Assembly (NCBI GenBank): GCA_015065455.1
Contig: SVQI01000010.1
Coordinates: forward strand, 1-58,804
Direction of reading: 5' to 3'
DNA: 58,804 nt
Source: Oscillospiraceae bacterium
GTDB taxonomy: Bacteria > Bacillota > Clostridia > Oscillospirales > CAG-272
A program made the position numbers and the translations under genes. Below the pieces are notes generated by a model. That model was not told the origin of the DNA, did not search any database, and was given only the letters and a program-made list of their open reading frames with translations. Positions 25,205-33,940 of the stretch are shown here, piece by piece. Numbering within the stretch: the stretch's first letter is position 1; each line of letters opens with the position of its first letter.

Positions 25205-26446
25205 TTACTCCATTATCTCAGGCATATTTTTCAGCATATTTTCGATAAAGATGCCGTAGCCCTTGGTGGGATCATTTACTAAAACATGTGTGACTGCGCC
25301 GACGAGCTTTCCGTTCTGAATGATAGGACTTCCGCTCATTCCCTGAACGATGCCGCCTGTTGTGTCTAACAACCGTTTATCAGTAATTTTAATTACGAAG
25401 TTTTTCTGTTCGTCATTTTTATTGCCGATTTTTATGATTTCGGCAGAATATTTGTCAAGTTTATCGTTTACTGTACAATATATCTCGGCTTTACCTGTTT
25501 TTAATTCATCTTTCAACCCGATTTTAAGAGGTTCGGAGTGGGAAGTGTCAAGCTTTTCTGACAACATTCCGTAAACACCGCATGCTGTATTACCAATAAG
25601 GGAACCGATTTTTCCGGGAGTGAAAACACCCTTTAGTTCTCCCGGACTACCAACAAGCCCTTTTGTTATACCTTTAATGTTGACGTCAACCACAGTTCCT
25701 TTGCGGAGAGGCATAAGCTCCCCCGTGTCAACATCGCATATACCGTGTCCAAGTCCTGCAAAGGCATTGTTTTTTGGTGATATAAAAGTTACAGTACCGA
25801 TACCCGCTGTGCTGTCGCGAATCCAAATTCCTGCTTTGTACATATTGTCTGCCTTGGAAAAGACAGGCGTAATATCAAGTGGAATTTCTTTGCCGTCTCG
25901 CTTGACGGTAAAGGAAATCTTGTTTCCCCCGCTTTGCTCAACGGCGGAAGAAACTTCATCTGTTGTGTTAACTGCTTTTTCGTTTATTGAAACTATGATA
26001 TCTCCTATTTTTAGTCCGCTGTCAAGGGCAGGATTTTTTCTACCCGAGTCCGTGTCAACCCCCGATATGCCCACCACAATAACACCGTCTGTATAAAGCT
26101 TTACACCAAACGGCATACCGCCCGGGCAGAGAGTGATATCGCTAAACATATTTACGTTAACTTTTTTTAACGGAACTACACCAAAAATCTTGGTGTTTGC
26201 AGACAAAGAAACGAAGAACGGTTTTGTATCTTCCCCTTGAGATACTCTGGCATTTACGGGGACCGACTCAATGTTTGTTGAAACAAACGGAAGATTTATT
26301 TTATCTAAATCTACACTATTTATATTGTCGGAAAAAACCGATATGCTTTCGGGAATGATATAGTCAAGTAACCCTAGTAATGCTATTCCGATAAGCATAA
26401 TAACAAAAATGATACGAAAAGCAAGTTTAAGTTTTGTGCTTTGCAT
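25205..26446 (-). CDS. spoIVB: SpoIVB serine peptidase
   Basis: A 413-residue forespore protease that crosses to the intermembrane space and cleaves SpoIVFA, releasing pro-sigma-K processing. An N-terminal membrane anchor (residues 8-28) is followed by a PDZ domain around 100-190 (GVKLYTDGVIVVGISGVDTD; GDIIVSINEKAVNT) and an S55 peptidase domain with the catalytic His in GLGHGICD and Ser in VQGMSGSPII. All expected catalytic residues are present. In most spore formers it sits beside spo0A; here it stands alone, flanked by a toxin-antitoxin module. Confidence 0.95.
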   Translation of the reverse strand: MQSTKLKLAFRIIFVIMLIGIALLGLLDYIIPESISVFSDNINSVDLDKINLPFVSTNIESVPVNARVSQGEDTKPFFVSLSANTKIFGVVPLKKVNVNMFSDITLCPGGMPFGVKLYTDGVIVVGISGVDTDSGRKNPALDSGLKIGDIIVSINEKAVNTTDEVSSAVEQSGGNKISFTVKRDGKEIPLDITPVFSKADNMYKAGIWIRDSTAGIGTVTFISPKNNAFAGLGHGICDVDTGELMPLRKGTVVDVNIKGITKGLVGSPGELKGVFTPGKIGSLIGNTACGVYGMLSEKLDTSHSEPLKIGLKDELKTGKAEIYCTVNDKLDKYSAEIIKIGNKNDEQKNFVIKITDKRLLDTTGGIVQGMSGSPIIQNGKLVGAVTHVLVNDPTKGYGIFIENMLKNMPEIME

Positions 26447-26606
26447 TTGAGTATCCTTTTCTTTTTTGTGTTCTCAAAAAGTCGGTTGTGTTTTTGTCTG
26501 TGTTTATGATGTGTTTTTCCTCAACGCTTTATGTAATGAAAAATATAGCTTTGTTGTATAAAAATTTTTTGAAAAAATATCGAATATTTTAATTAACAAA
26601 ACGTAC

Positions 26607-26635
26607 TTGAAAGTAAATATAAAATATGATATACT
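26607..26635 (+). promoter_or_regulatory. Promoter of the envelope gene pair
   Basis: TTGAAA and TATACT with a 17-base spacer, about 50 bases before the first gene. The remainder of 26447-26606 is AT-rich without other features. Confidence 0.6.
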
Positions 26636-26686
26636 TGATAATAATAAAATATGATAAAAAATGTTTATTGCAAAGAGGGGATTATA

Positions 26687-27742
26687 ATGTCAAAAAATTA
26701 TGATGATTACAAACCTATAAATCCTGCGCCTCCGAGAAAACGCAGAAATCCTGCGTTGGCTTTCGTGCAGTATGCAATTATTATTTTGCTTGTTGCATCA
26801 TTGATGCTGTCGGGCGCGTATTTTATTATGCTGCACATGAATGAGTCGGGCAAAAAAACTCCGCCGGATAATCCCGTTTTTGAAGATAACGGAAATGATG
26901 AAACTACGGCAGATACGGAAGAAACTACAAAACCTGAAGAAACTCCCGTTGCGCCTCCCGAAAATACACAAAAATATAAAGAAATAGAAGTCGGAAAAGA
27001 TCAAATAAACAAAGGATATCTTATTCTTGTAAATGCAGAGCATAAGGTTGTATATCCTACGGCTGACGAGCTTATTGATTTTGACGGGAATAAACCCGAT
27101 ACGTACATGATGAGTACGAACGGAATGAAGGCAAACAAAATTGCATTTGACCCTATTAACGACTTGTTTAAAGCTTTTTCGGATGCAACAGGCAAGAAGG
27201 ACGTAATGTTCTGGACTGCTTTCAGAGATGAGGCAAGACAGGCAAAGGTCTACGATGATTATATGAATGGAAGAGATGATCCGACAGCAAAGGCAGGAGA
27301 GAGTGATCACAATACAGGACTCGGTATTATTCTCCGTGTTCGTACAAACGGGGCATGGCGCAAGCTTACTGATGCTGAAGGGTATTCCTGGCTTGTTGAA
27401 AACGCTTACAAATACGGTTTCATTGAACGTTATCCCGCTGATAAGATAGACAAGACGGGACTTGACTATACACAGAGATATTATATAAGATATGTTGGAA
27501 TTCCTCATGCCGAATATATGAAGAAGAATAATCTTTGTCTTGAGGAATACGTAAATATTTTAAAGAGTTTTACTTTGGGAGCAGGATTGGAATTTACTTC
27601 AGAAAATGGAACTCAGTATGAAATTTATTACGTAAATGCAGATGTTGAAGGTGCTGTTGTAAAGATTCCCGTGCCCGAGGATAAGGAATATTCAATCTCA
27701 GGAAATAATATTGACGGCTTTATTGTAACCGTAAAAAAATAA
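26687..27742 (+). CDS. VanY-like M15 protein with degenerate active site
   Basis: A 351-residue membrane-anchored protein: a basic cytoplasmic N-terminus, one helix (about 25-47), a Thr/Glu/Pro-rich spacer (to about 100), then a domain with the full VanY/M15B framework (WLVENAYKYGFIERYP; RYVGIPHAEYM; CLEEYVNIL). Of the zinc and catalytic residues, His in ESDHNTGL is kept. The following Asp is Ile (TGLGII against TGLAID), and the E-x-W-H block reads QRYYIRYVG, losing Glu and His. It is therefore probably a non-catalytic peptidoglycan-binding protein. The ATG at 26687 has AGAGGGG upstream. It lies 27 bases before the SGNH gene in one operon. Confidence 0.75.
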   Translation: MSKNYDDYKPINPAPPRKRRNPALAFVQYAIIILLVASLMLSGAYFIMLHMNESGKKTPPDNPVFEDNGNDETTADTEETTKPEETPVAPPENTQKYKEIEVGKDQINKGYLILVNAEHKVVYPTADELIDFDGNKPDTYMMSTNGMKANKIAFDPINDLFKAFSDATGKKDVMFWTAFRDEARQAKVYDDYMNGRDDPTAKAGESDHNTGLGIILRVRTNGAWRKLTDAEGYSWLVENAYKYGFIERYPADKIDKTGLDYTQRYYIRYVGIPHAEYMKKNNLCLEEYVNILKSFTLGAGLEFTSENGTQYEIYYVNADVEGAVVKIPVPEDKEYSISGNNIDGFIVTVKK

Positions 27743-27769
27743 ATTAAAATAATTTTTTAAAGGGTAAAT

Positions 27770-29053
27770 ATGAAAAAAACGCTAAGTTTGCTTTTGACGG
27801 TTATTATGCTTTTCAGTACGATTTGTATGTCTTCTTGCTCAAAAGAACCTGTAAATAATCCTGCTGATACGACTAATAATCAGGAAACAAACGGAAATGA
27901 AGAAAATACTCCTCCCAAAACAAATACAGGAGAAGAAAATCTTCCTGTTTCATCGTTCGACAAGCCCGTGAGTTCTGACAAGACTCCTGCTGATATGGTT
28001 AACGTAAGCGATATTGCTGATCAGTACAAGGTAAGCGATAAGAACGGCGTTACGTTTGATCCGTTGACTTGTCCCTATTTTGATATTACAGGCTTCCCTT
28101 ATCTTGCAGAGAATAAATCACTTTACAGATTGCTTCTTTCTGATGCAGAGAATTATCCGCAGGGTGTATCAAGTCATGCAGACCGCACAGCAGGCGGTAG
28201 AATAAGATTCAGAACAAACTCTGAGTCGATGACTATTTCCGTTACACTAGGAACCGTTCCCAATATGTCATATATGACAGTATTGGCAATAGGCGGAATT
28301 GATATATACACGGGGACAGGCTCAAATAAAACGTGGATAAAGTCAGTTTATCCTCAAAGCGGTATGTCAAGATATACCCAAACAATTGAGTTGCCGGGAA
28401 CAGCAACAGATTATACGTTGGTTCTTCCTTTGTTTGCAAGTATTAAATCGATTACAATAGCTGTTGACAAGGACGCGCAGATTGGCACACCTACACCTTA
28501 TAAATATGAAAAGCCGATTGTATTCTACGGTTCTTCAATCGTAAACGGTTGTTCTGCATCGCGTCCCGGTACAAGCTATCCTGAGGTTGTTACACGTATG
28601 CTTGACGCTAACCTTGTAAACCTCGGATTTAATGGAGCTGCAAAGGGTGAACAGATTATTGCAGAATATATTGCAGGACTTGAAATGTCAGCGTTTGTGC
28701 TTGACTATGACTATAATGCAAGCTCGGCTGAAGACCTTCTCTCAACCCACTATAAATTCTATAAGACAGTTCGCGACGCTCATCCCGATATTCCGATTAT
28801 TATTATGACTAAGACTAACGTTGTAATTTCGGACTCTGACGGCAATGCAACACGCAGAAAAGCTATAAAGAATACGTACGACAAGGCTGTTAAAGAGGGA
28901 GATAAGAACGTATACTACATAGATGGCAGATACGTATTTCCAGAAGTTGCAAGAGATCTTTGCACAGTTGACGGAACGCATCCCACTGACCTTGGTATGT
29001 ACTATATGGCACAGGCAGTATATCCAATCTTGAAGTCAGCGCTTGAAAAATAA
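27770..29053 (+). CDS. SGNH/GDSL-family esterase lipoprotein
   Basis: A 427-residue lipoprotein: signal peptide ending in MSSC (Cys about 24), an Asn/Thr/Glu linker, a beta-rich domain (about 90-235, with PYFDITGFPYLAENK and RIRFRTNSE) resembling the N-terminal jelly roll of two-domain SGNH enzymes, then the hydrolase. Block I is FYGSSIVNGC (catalytic Ser), block II NLGFNGAAKGE, and block V DGTHPTDLGM (Asp/His). It probably removes acyl groups from cell-wall or dietary glycans outside the cell. Its pairing with the VanY-like protein suggests envelope work. Confidence 0.8.
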   Translation: MKKTLSLLLTVIMLFSTICMSSCSKEPVNNPADTTNNQETNGNEENTPPKTNTGEENLPVSSFDKPVSSDKTPADMVNVSDIADQYKVSDKNGVTFDPLTCPYFDITGFPYLAENKSLYRLLLSDAENYPQGVSSHADRTAGGRIRFRTNSESMTISVTLGTVPNMSYMTVLAIGGIDIYTGTGSNKTWIKSVYPQSGMSRYTQTIELPGTATDYTLVLPLFASIKSITIAVDKDAQIGTPTPYKYEKPIVFYGSSIVNGCSASRPGTSYPEVVTRMLDANLVNLGFNGAAKGEQIIAEYIAGLEMSAFVLDYDYNASSAEDLLSTHYKFYKTVRDAHPDIPIIIMTKTNVVISDSDGNATRRKAIKNTYDKAVKEGDKNVYYIDGRYVFPEVARDLCTVDGTHPTDLGMYYMAQAVYPILKSALEK

Positions 29054-29054
29054 T

Positions 29055-29088
29055 AAAAAACTCTTGTCTGAAAAGACAAGAGTTTTTT
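29055..29088 (+). terminator. Terminator after the SGNH lipoprotein
   Basis: Stem of 15 bp, AAAAAACTCTTGTCT/AGACAAGAGTTTTTT, with a GAAA loop. Confidence 0.92.
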
Positions 29089-29116
29089 GGTTTAAAAATA
29101 CATATTCAAAAAATAA

Positions 29117-29140
29117 AATCCCTCTTATTACAGAGGGATT
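29117..29140 (-). terminator. Terminator after galT
   Basis: Stem AATCCCTCT/AGAGGGATT just past the galT stop, with a moderate T-run on the minus strand. Confidence 0.65.
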
Positions 29141-29152
29141 ATGTATTATTTT

Positions 29153-30649
29153 TTAACCGTTAAGAGAATCGGTAAAGCGCTTGAATGCGTTGACTCCATT
29201 TTCGTCGCGCTTGTACACTCCCGCGTCAAGTAATACTTTCATAAACACTTCGCCTACTTCTTGTTCGAGAATTGACTTCGCGTTGTCTTTAGAAAACTCA
29301 GGATGCTTTTCAAGAACCTTCTTTGCCCAAGGCGCGTGCTGAATAAGTTCGGGGTATTTTTCAAGTTCTTCGTTATTTACCATAGCTTTTTCAAGAGTAA
29401 CGAGCTCTTTTGAAAGTCTTGCGGGAAGAACTGCAAGTCCCATAACTTCAATAAGTCCGATATTTTCTTTCTTTATGTGGTGAAGTTCGGGATTGGGGTG
29501 GTAAAGACCGAGAGGTCTTTCGGGGGTTGTATAATTGTTTCTGAGAACGAGGTCACACTCAAACATCTCTCCCCTCTTTCGAGCAATGGGGGTAATCGTG
29601 TTGTGAGGTGTTCCGTCGGTTTCAGCAAATATTACAGCGTCGGGATCGCTGTATCCTCTCCAGTTTACAAGCACGTGATTGCAGCACTTGGAAAGCTGAT
29701 CTCTGTTTGTAGATGAAAGTCTGATTACAGACATGGGCCATTTTACAGTTCCTGCTTTTACGTCAGGGTAAATATCGATTGTGAACTCTCTTTCTACGGG
29801 AGCTTTTTCCATAGCAAACGTATATCTTCCGCCCTGGAAATGCTCGTGGCTGAGAATAGATCCACCAACTATTGGAAGGTCAGCGTTTGAACCTACAAAA
29901 TAATGGGGCAAAAAGTCTATTATGTCAAACAGTTTTCCAAATACGGTTTCATCTATTTTCATAGGAATATGTTCTGTATTGAAAACTATGCAGTGTTCGT
30001 TGTAATATCCGTAGGGTGAATACTGAAGCTGCCATTTTTCATTATTTACTGTAATATTAACGGGACGAAGGTTCTGTCTTGCAGGGTGTGTTGCGGTTCC
30101 GGGGAAGCCTGCGTTCTCAGCGCAAAGCTGACATTTGGGATAACTTGCTGCTTTTGCAAGCTTTGCTGCTGCAATATCTCTGGGGTCTTTTTCGGGTTTG
30201 GAGCAGTTTATTGTTATATCAAGAGTTCCGTATTCGCAATCGTATGTCCATTTCAGGTCTTTTGCTATTCTTCCTGCTCTGACGTAGTTAAGCTTCTTGC
30301 TGAAATCATAATACCAGTCGGTAGCTTCTTCGGGACAGTGAGAAAGTCTGTCATAAAAATTCTTATTTACCTCGCGGGGCATGGGTGTGAATATTCCCAT
30401 GATTTTTGTGTCAAAAAGATCACGTGAGTTTGCAGTATCAGAAATAATACCGTTTTCAACAGCATAATCAATGATGGGTTTCAGAATAGAGTCAATGTCA
30501 TTTTCTTCGGCATTTCCTCGGCATTCTTGCCAATCTGTAAGCTTCAGCGCTTCCATAATGCAGTTGCGCACAACGTAACTGTCTTCTTCGGCAATCAGTC
30601 CGTTTCTTTTTCCGTAGTCTATAAGTGTCTGCACGTTTTCGTAAATCAT
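29153..30649 (-). CDS. galT: UDP-glucose-hexose-1-phosphate uridylyltransferase (GalT class II)
   Basis: A 498-residue Leloir-pathway enzyme exchanging UMP between UDP-glucose and galactose 1-phosphate. Length and motifs fit the Firmicute class II form: the Cys pair in YPKCQLCAENAGFPG, EHCIVFNTEHIPM, the catalytic region ILSHEHFQGG with the HxH-type nucleophile, and HNTITPIARKRG. No galK or galE accompanies it. It has its own promoter (30732-30759) and terminator. The ATG at 30649 is preceded by GGAG. Confidence 0.93.
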   Translation of the reverse strand: MIYENVQTLIDYGKRNGLIAEEDSYVVRNCIMEALKLTDWQECRGNAEENDIDSILKPIIDYAVENGIISDTANSRDLFDTKIMGIFTPMPREVNKNFYDRLSHCPEEATDWYYDFSKKLNYVRAGRIAKDLKWTYDCEYGTLDITINCSKPEKDPRDIAAAKLAKAASYPKCQLCAENAGFPGTATHPARQNLRPVNITVNNEKWQLQYSPYGYYNEHCIVFNTEHIPMKIDETVFGKLFDIIDFLPHYFVGSNADLPIVGGSILSHEHFQGGRYTFAMEKAPVEREFTIDIYPDVKAGTVKWPMSVIRLSSTNRDQLSKCCNHVLVNWRGYSDPDAVIFAETDGTPHNTITPIARKRGEMFECDLVLRNNYTTPERPLGLYHPNPELHHIKKENIGLIEVMGLAVLPARLSKELVTLEKAMVNNEELEKYPELIQHAPWAKKVLEKHPEFSKDNAKSILEQEVGEVFMKVLLDAGVYKRDENGVNAFKRFTDSLNG

Positions 30650-30731
30650 ATTCCGATCTCCTATATCTAAAACTTATTTTTCAACCCGCGTATTTAACGT
30701 GAACTATCGAGTATATAGAATTACACTATAC

Positions 30732-30759
30732 ATTATATCACATTTCCAATTTTTTTCAA
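30732..30759 (-). promoter_or_regulatory. Promoter of galT
   Basis: Minus-strand TTGAAA and TATAAT with a 16-base spacer, giving a leader of about 75 bases. Confidence 0.7.
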
Positions 30760-30800
30760 TGGGTTATTGCGTAATTGTGGAGAGTTTTATTTTTCATTTT

Positions 30801-30864
30801 ACTAAAACAAAAAAACACAAGCAAAATACTCTGTTTTTTGTTTTGGTGGGCCATCAGGGACTCG
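30801..30864. repeat. Partial copy of tRNA 3' end and terminator (direct repeat, copy 1)
   Basis: Sixty-four bases nearly identical to 30971-31036. They comprise the A-rich terminator flank and the last 23 bases of the tRNA including CCA, ending at the same point of the T arm. The terminator stem here is decayed (CTCTG instead of CTTGTG). Confidence 0.85.
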
Positions 30865-30970
30865 GTCTCGCGCGACCTACGCGCTCGGTCTTCCGCGGCT
30901 CTTGATGCTCCACCGGAGCATCAATTCACTACCGCTCCCCTTCGAGCCCCTGTTTGAATTTTAAAGACTA
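30865..30970. repeat. GC-rich hairpin element between tRNA-derived direct repeats
   Basis: About 105 bases, strikingly GC-rich at first. It contains TGATGCTCC/GGAGCATCA, a perfect 9-bp hairpin, repeated GACCGAG-type words on the minus strand, and CGAGCCCCTG, an imperfect inverse of the tRNA-derived CAGGGACTCG. No coding potential. Confidence 0.7.
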
Positions 30971-30981
30971 ACTAAAACAAA

Positions 30982-31008
30982 AAAACACAAGCAAAATACT
31001 TGTGTTTT
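30982..31008 (-). terminator. Terminator of the CAU tRNA
   Basis: Stem AAAACACAAG/CTTGTGTTTT with a 7-base loop and a T-run on the minus strand. Confidence 0.85.
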
Positions 31009-31015
31009 CTTGTTT

Positions 31016-31092
31016 TGGTGGGCCATCAGGGACTCGAACCCCGGACCAACCGGTTATGAGCCGGTAGCTCTAACCAACTGAGCTAATGGCCC
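31016..31092 (-). tRNA. tRNA with CAU anticodon (Met elongator or Ile2)
   Basis: A complete 77-base cloverleaf with encoded CCA: acceptor GGGCCAT/ATGGCCC, D arm GCTCAGTTGGTTAGAGC, anticodon stem ACCGG/CCGGT with loop CTCATAA (anticodon CAU) and T arm GGGGTTCGAGTCCCT. CAU tRNAs can be elongator Met or lysidine-modified Ile2; the two cannot be separated with confidence here. Initiator Met is excluded because it lacks the three G-C pairs at the base of the anticodon stem in that form. A consensus promoter precedes it and a terminator follows. Its last 23 bases are duplicated downstream. Confidence 0.95.
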
Positions 31093-31117
31093 GACTTTTC
31101 TCAAATCGGCTTTTATG

Positions 31118-31146
31118 ATTATAGCATATACACCCGTCTATGTCAA
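31118..31146 (-). promoter_or_regulatory. Promoter of the CAU tRNA
   Basis: Perfect TTGACA and TATAAT with a 17-base spacer on the minus strand. Confidence 0.92.
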
Positions 31147-31223
31147 TATTGCAAACAAATAAATATGTAAACAAAATATGAACAAAAAGCGTGTGTTAAA
31201 AGCTTTTTTGAGGAAGTTTTTAT

Positions 31224-32420
31224 CTATCTGATACAGTCGCGGTCAATCGCATTTATAAAGCCTTTTGCGTTGTATACGGTGTATTTTCCAATTTTTTCGC
31301 CAACGTCAATAAGCGTATTTCTTTTTACATCTCCTGCAAACATTTTTGCCGATACAGGTACAGTAATCAATATTTTCTGTGTGTTTGTATCGTTATTTTC
31401 CCAACCAAAGTTTAGTGAAGTAACGTACGTAAGATTATCTTTTAATAATCTACTCTGCGGACCGTATTTTCCGAGAAGCATAGTGTGTTTTATTTCCATT
31501 TCTCCGGACTCGGATATATAAACAGAGTCGCCTTTTCTTTTAATAAACAGCATCTGACAGTCGTAGTTTTTGCCGTTGTATTTAAGTGTAAATGACTGTT
31601 TATCGCCAAGGCTTATAAGTGAAAGATAGGGTCTGTAAATTTCAGATAGCACTGCCTTTTTTTCGTCGCAAATTTTTTTCAGTTGTTTGTAAAATTTACG
31701 GCGAAGCTTCAAAGCGCGTGAATAATGCGAAATTTCAATAAGAGCGAAAATGATAATAATAGCCAAGAAAATTTTTATAAACGCGTTTCTCGTTTCTGAA
31801 ACGTACATCATATTATACAATGAAAACAATATAACGAGAATGAGCGTGCATGTGATAGGATACATAACTACAAAACGCATAGAATACAAAATTTTTTTGA
31901 AAAAAGCTTTTATCCTTCCGTTAGATTGTGTTTTATATGCTTTTACGGCTGCTGTAATTTCTGTACCGAGAGAAAATATTATTGCAACTGTTTTTAATAC
32001 GGTGCTGAAAACAGCGATATTTGCGTTTATATTCAGTTCCGAGAAGAATGATATCAGTATGGAAAAATACACTGATACGGGTAAGAACACTAAAAAGCAC
32101 AGTTTGGGAAGGTATTCTATCCAGAAAAAAGGACTTTTTATAATTGTAATTACAGTGTTTTTTGCAGTGTCATTACTTGCGTATTTCGGTTTGCTGAGCA
32201 AATAAAACGCGCAGACAACGTTATAGTATGCAAATAAAAGCAATACGGAAAAAGACAGTATAATATAACGGTTGATTGTTACGTTCACCAAAGAGGGAAT
32301 AAAGTTTGTGCAGATATATAGCATAAAGTCTGCAATGCCAATAAATAATATGTACGTAATAAAAGCAAATGCGCCTCTTAGGAGTGATAGTATACAGTCT
32401 TTTAAAATTTTTTCTTCCAT
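31224..32420 (-). CDS. Polytopic membrane protein of unknown function
   Basis: A 398-residue protein I do not recognise. About seven hydrophobic segments occupy residues 12-235 (around 15-40, 50-75, 95-125, 135-160, 185-215 and 220-238). A basic coiled stretch (YSRALKLRRKFYKQLKKICDEKK) and a soluble C-terminal domain of about 130 residues, rich in beta strands (FTLKYNGKNYDCQMLFIKRK, KHTMLLGKYGPQSRLL), follow. The domain has one notable Cys and no catalytic motif. The ATG at 32420 is favoured by TGGAG nine bases upstream. It stands alone with its own promoter, divergent from the T-box operon. Confidence 0.7.
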   Translation of the reverse strand: MEEKILKDCILSLLRGAFAFITYILFIGIADFMLYICTNFIPSLVNVTINRYIILSFSVLLLFAYYNVVCAFYLLSKPKYASNDTAKNTVITIIKSPFFWIEYLPKLCFLVFLPVSVYFSILISFFSELNINANIAVFSTVLKTVAIIFSLGTEITAAVKAYKTQSNGRIKAFFKKILYSMRFVVMYPITCTLILVILFSLYNMMYVSETRNAFIKIFLAIIIIFALIEISHYSRALKLRRKFYKQLKKICDEKKAVLSEIYRPYLSLISLGDKQSFTLKYNGKNYDCQMLFIKRKGDSVYISESGEMEIKHTMLLGKYGPQSRLLKDNLTYVTSLNFGWENNDTNTQKILITVPVSAKMFAGDVKRNTLIDVGEKIGKYTVYNAKGFINAIDRDCIR

Positions 32421-32462
32421 ATTCAAATCTCCATAGTTATATGCTGTGAGTAATTTTAAAAG

Positions 32463-32491
32463 ATTATATCATATTTTAAAAAAACAAACAA
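32463..32491 (-). promoter_or_regulatory. Promoter of the unknown membrane protein
   Basis: Minus-strand TTGTTT and TATAAT with a 17-base spacer. Confidence 0.65.
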
Positions 32492-32544
32492 GTGTGTATT
32501 AACGGAAAATATGAACAAATAATGTAATTTCTTTTTCTAAACTC

Positions 32545-32573
32545 TTGACAAATAAGAAAAACTGTGCTAAAAT
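32545..32573 (+). promoter_or_regulatory. Promoter of the T-box ABC operon
   Basis: TTGACA and TAAAAT with a 17-base spacer, placing transcription start near 32580, just before the T-box leader. Confidence 0.88.
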
Positions 32574-32589
32574 GTGTCATCAAATTAAA

Positions 32590-32880
32590 TAGAAAATGCA
32601 ATGATCGAAAAGAAGTATATATCAGAGGTATCTTCAGAGAGTCGTCGGTTGGTGTAAGACGATGTTTAGTACGATATAGAATACATTTCGGGAGCAGTAC
32701 ACCGAAGTCATAGAAAAAGCTATGATGTGTAGGCTGTAACGGGTTCGACCGTAATATCGAACGGGACGTAAGATTGCGCCCCATGAGGTTTTTCACGTAA
32801 GTGCAAAATGAAACAGAGTGGTAACACGAATTTTTTCGTCTCTGTGTCGATTGTTTTCGACACAGAGATTTTTTGTTTTT
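32590..32880 (+). promoter_or_regulatory. T-box leader, read as tyrosine-specific
   Basis: Stem I begins near 32600, with the AGAGAG motif at 32636-32641 and the conserved apical loop GGTTGGTG near 32647-32654. The specifier loop reads GAA-TAC-A, giving codon UAC (Tyr) at 32682-32684. The antiterminator bulge is CAGAGTGGTAACACG with TGGT at 32819-32822, whose last base pairs with discriminator A, as in tRNA-Tyr; bacterial tRNA-Trp has G. The competing terminator is a perfect 12-bp stem (32839-32850 with 32857-32868) and a T-run. Uncharged tRNA-Tyr should turn on the downstream transporter. A T-box is near certain; the amino acid is inferred. Confidence 0.9.
32839..32868 (+). terminator. Terminator arm of the T-box
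   Basis: TCTCTGTGTCGA/TCGACACAGAGA with a 6-base loop and T6. It is mutually exclusive with the antiterminator pairing CAGAG (32814-32818) with CTCTG (32840-32844). Confidence 0.95.
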
Positions 32881-32943
32881 TACGATTCCGATGGGCATTA
32901 AGTCTGTTGAAATAAATTTATATTTAATATATAGGAGAACATT

Positions 32944-33918
32944 ATGAAAACCAAAAGAATTTTAAGTATGTTACTCGCCGCTATAATGATTTTCGGCGCA
33001 GTAGCCCTCACATCTTGCTCAAAGAAGAATGATGACGTATACAAAGTTGGCGTTATCCAGCTCGTAACTCACGATGCATTGGATGCTGCAACAGAAGGCT
33101 TTGTTAAGGCATTGAAGGACAAGCTTGGTGAAGACAAGGTTGAGATTGAAGTGCAGAACGCTGCAAACTCAGTTGACACTTGCGCAACTATTGCAAACTC
33201 ATTCGTAACAAAAAAAGTTGACTTGATTATGGCAAATGCAACACCCGCTCTTCAGGCAGCTTATAACGCTACAACAACAATTCCGATACTCGGAACATCC
33301 GTTACAGAGTACGGCGTAGCTTTGGGTATCAAGGACTTCAGCGGTACAGTTGGTTCTAACGTTTCCGGTACATCCGACCTTGCAAACCTTGAAAAGCAGG
33401 CTCAGATGATTATTGATCTCGTTCCCTCTGCTAAGACAGTTGGTATGCTTTACTGCTCTTCAGAAGCAAACTCTGACTATCAGGTAAAGAAAGTAACAGA
33501 GTTTTTGAAGAATAAGGGTATCACATGCAAGAATTATGCTTTCTCTGACTCCAACGATGTTGGTATGATAGCAGAAAATGCTGCAAAAGAATGTGATGCA
33601 ATCTACATTCCTACAGATAACACAGCTGCTTCTTGCGCAGAAACAATTTACGGTAAGACAGGTAAGACACCCATTATCGCAGGTGAATCCGGTATCTGTT
33701 CAGGTTGTGGTATAGCAACACTTTCTATCAGCTACTATGACCTCGGTTACAAGACTGGTGAAATGGCAGCTCAGATCCTTAAGGGTGAAGCTAAGATTGA
33801 AGAAATGCCTATCGCATACGCTCCTCAGGAAACAAAGAAGTACAATGCAGCGATTTGTGCTGACCTTGGAATTGACGTAGAAGCACTTAAGGCTGCAGGC
33901 TACGTTGCTCTTGACTAA
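32944..33918 (+). CDS. ABC transporter substrate-binding lipoprotein (ABC_sub_bind/TrpX family)
   Basis: A 324-residue lipoprotein of the PF04392 family; the lipobox LTSC is at about residues 22-25. The family pattern is clear: GVIQLVTHDALDAATEGFVKAL, ANATPALQAAYNATTTIPILGTSV, KTVGMLYCSSEANSDYQV and the C-terminal GYKTGEMAAQILKGEA. Members linked to T-boxes are predicted aromatic amino acid binders (TrpX). The Tyr-type T-box in front points to tyrosine. A hairpin after it probably limits transcription into the membrane genes. Confidence 0.88.
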   Translation: MKTKRILSMLLAAIMIFGAVALTSCSKKNDDVYKVGVIQLVTHDALDAATEGFVKALKDKLGEDKVEIEVQNAANSVDTCATIANSFVTKKVDLIMANATPALQAAYNATTTIPILGTSVTEYGVALGIKDFSGTVGSNVSGTSDLANLEKQAQMIIDLVPSAKTVGMLYCSSEANSDYQVKKVTEFLKNKGITCKNYAFSDSNDVGMIAENAAKECDAIYIPTDNTAASCAETIYGKTGKTPIIAGESGICSGCGIATLSISYYDLGYKTGEMAAQILKGEAKIEEMPIAYAPQETKKYNAAICADLGIDVEALKAAGYVALD

Positions 33919-33940
33919 TAAATTAAGTTAAATTTAAAGA

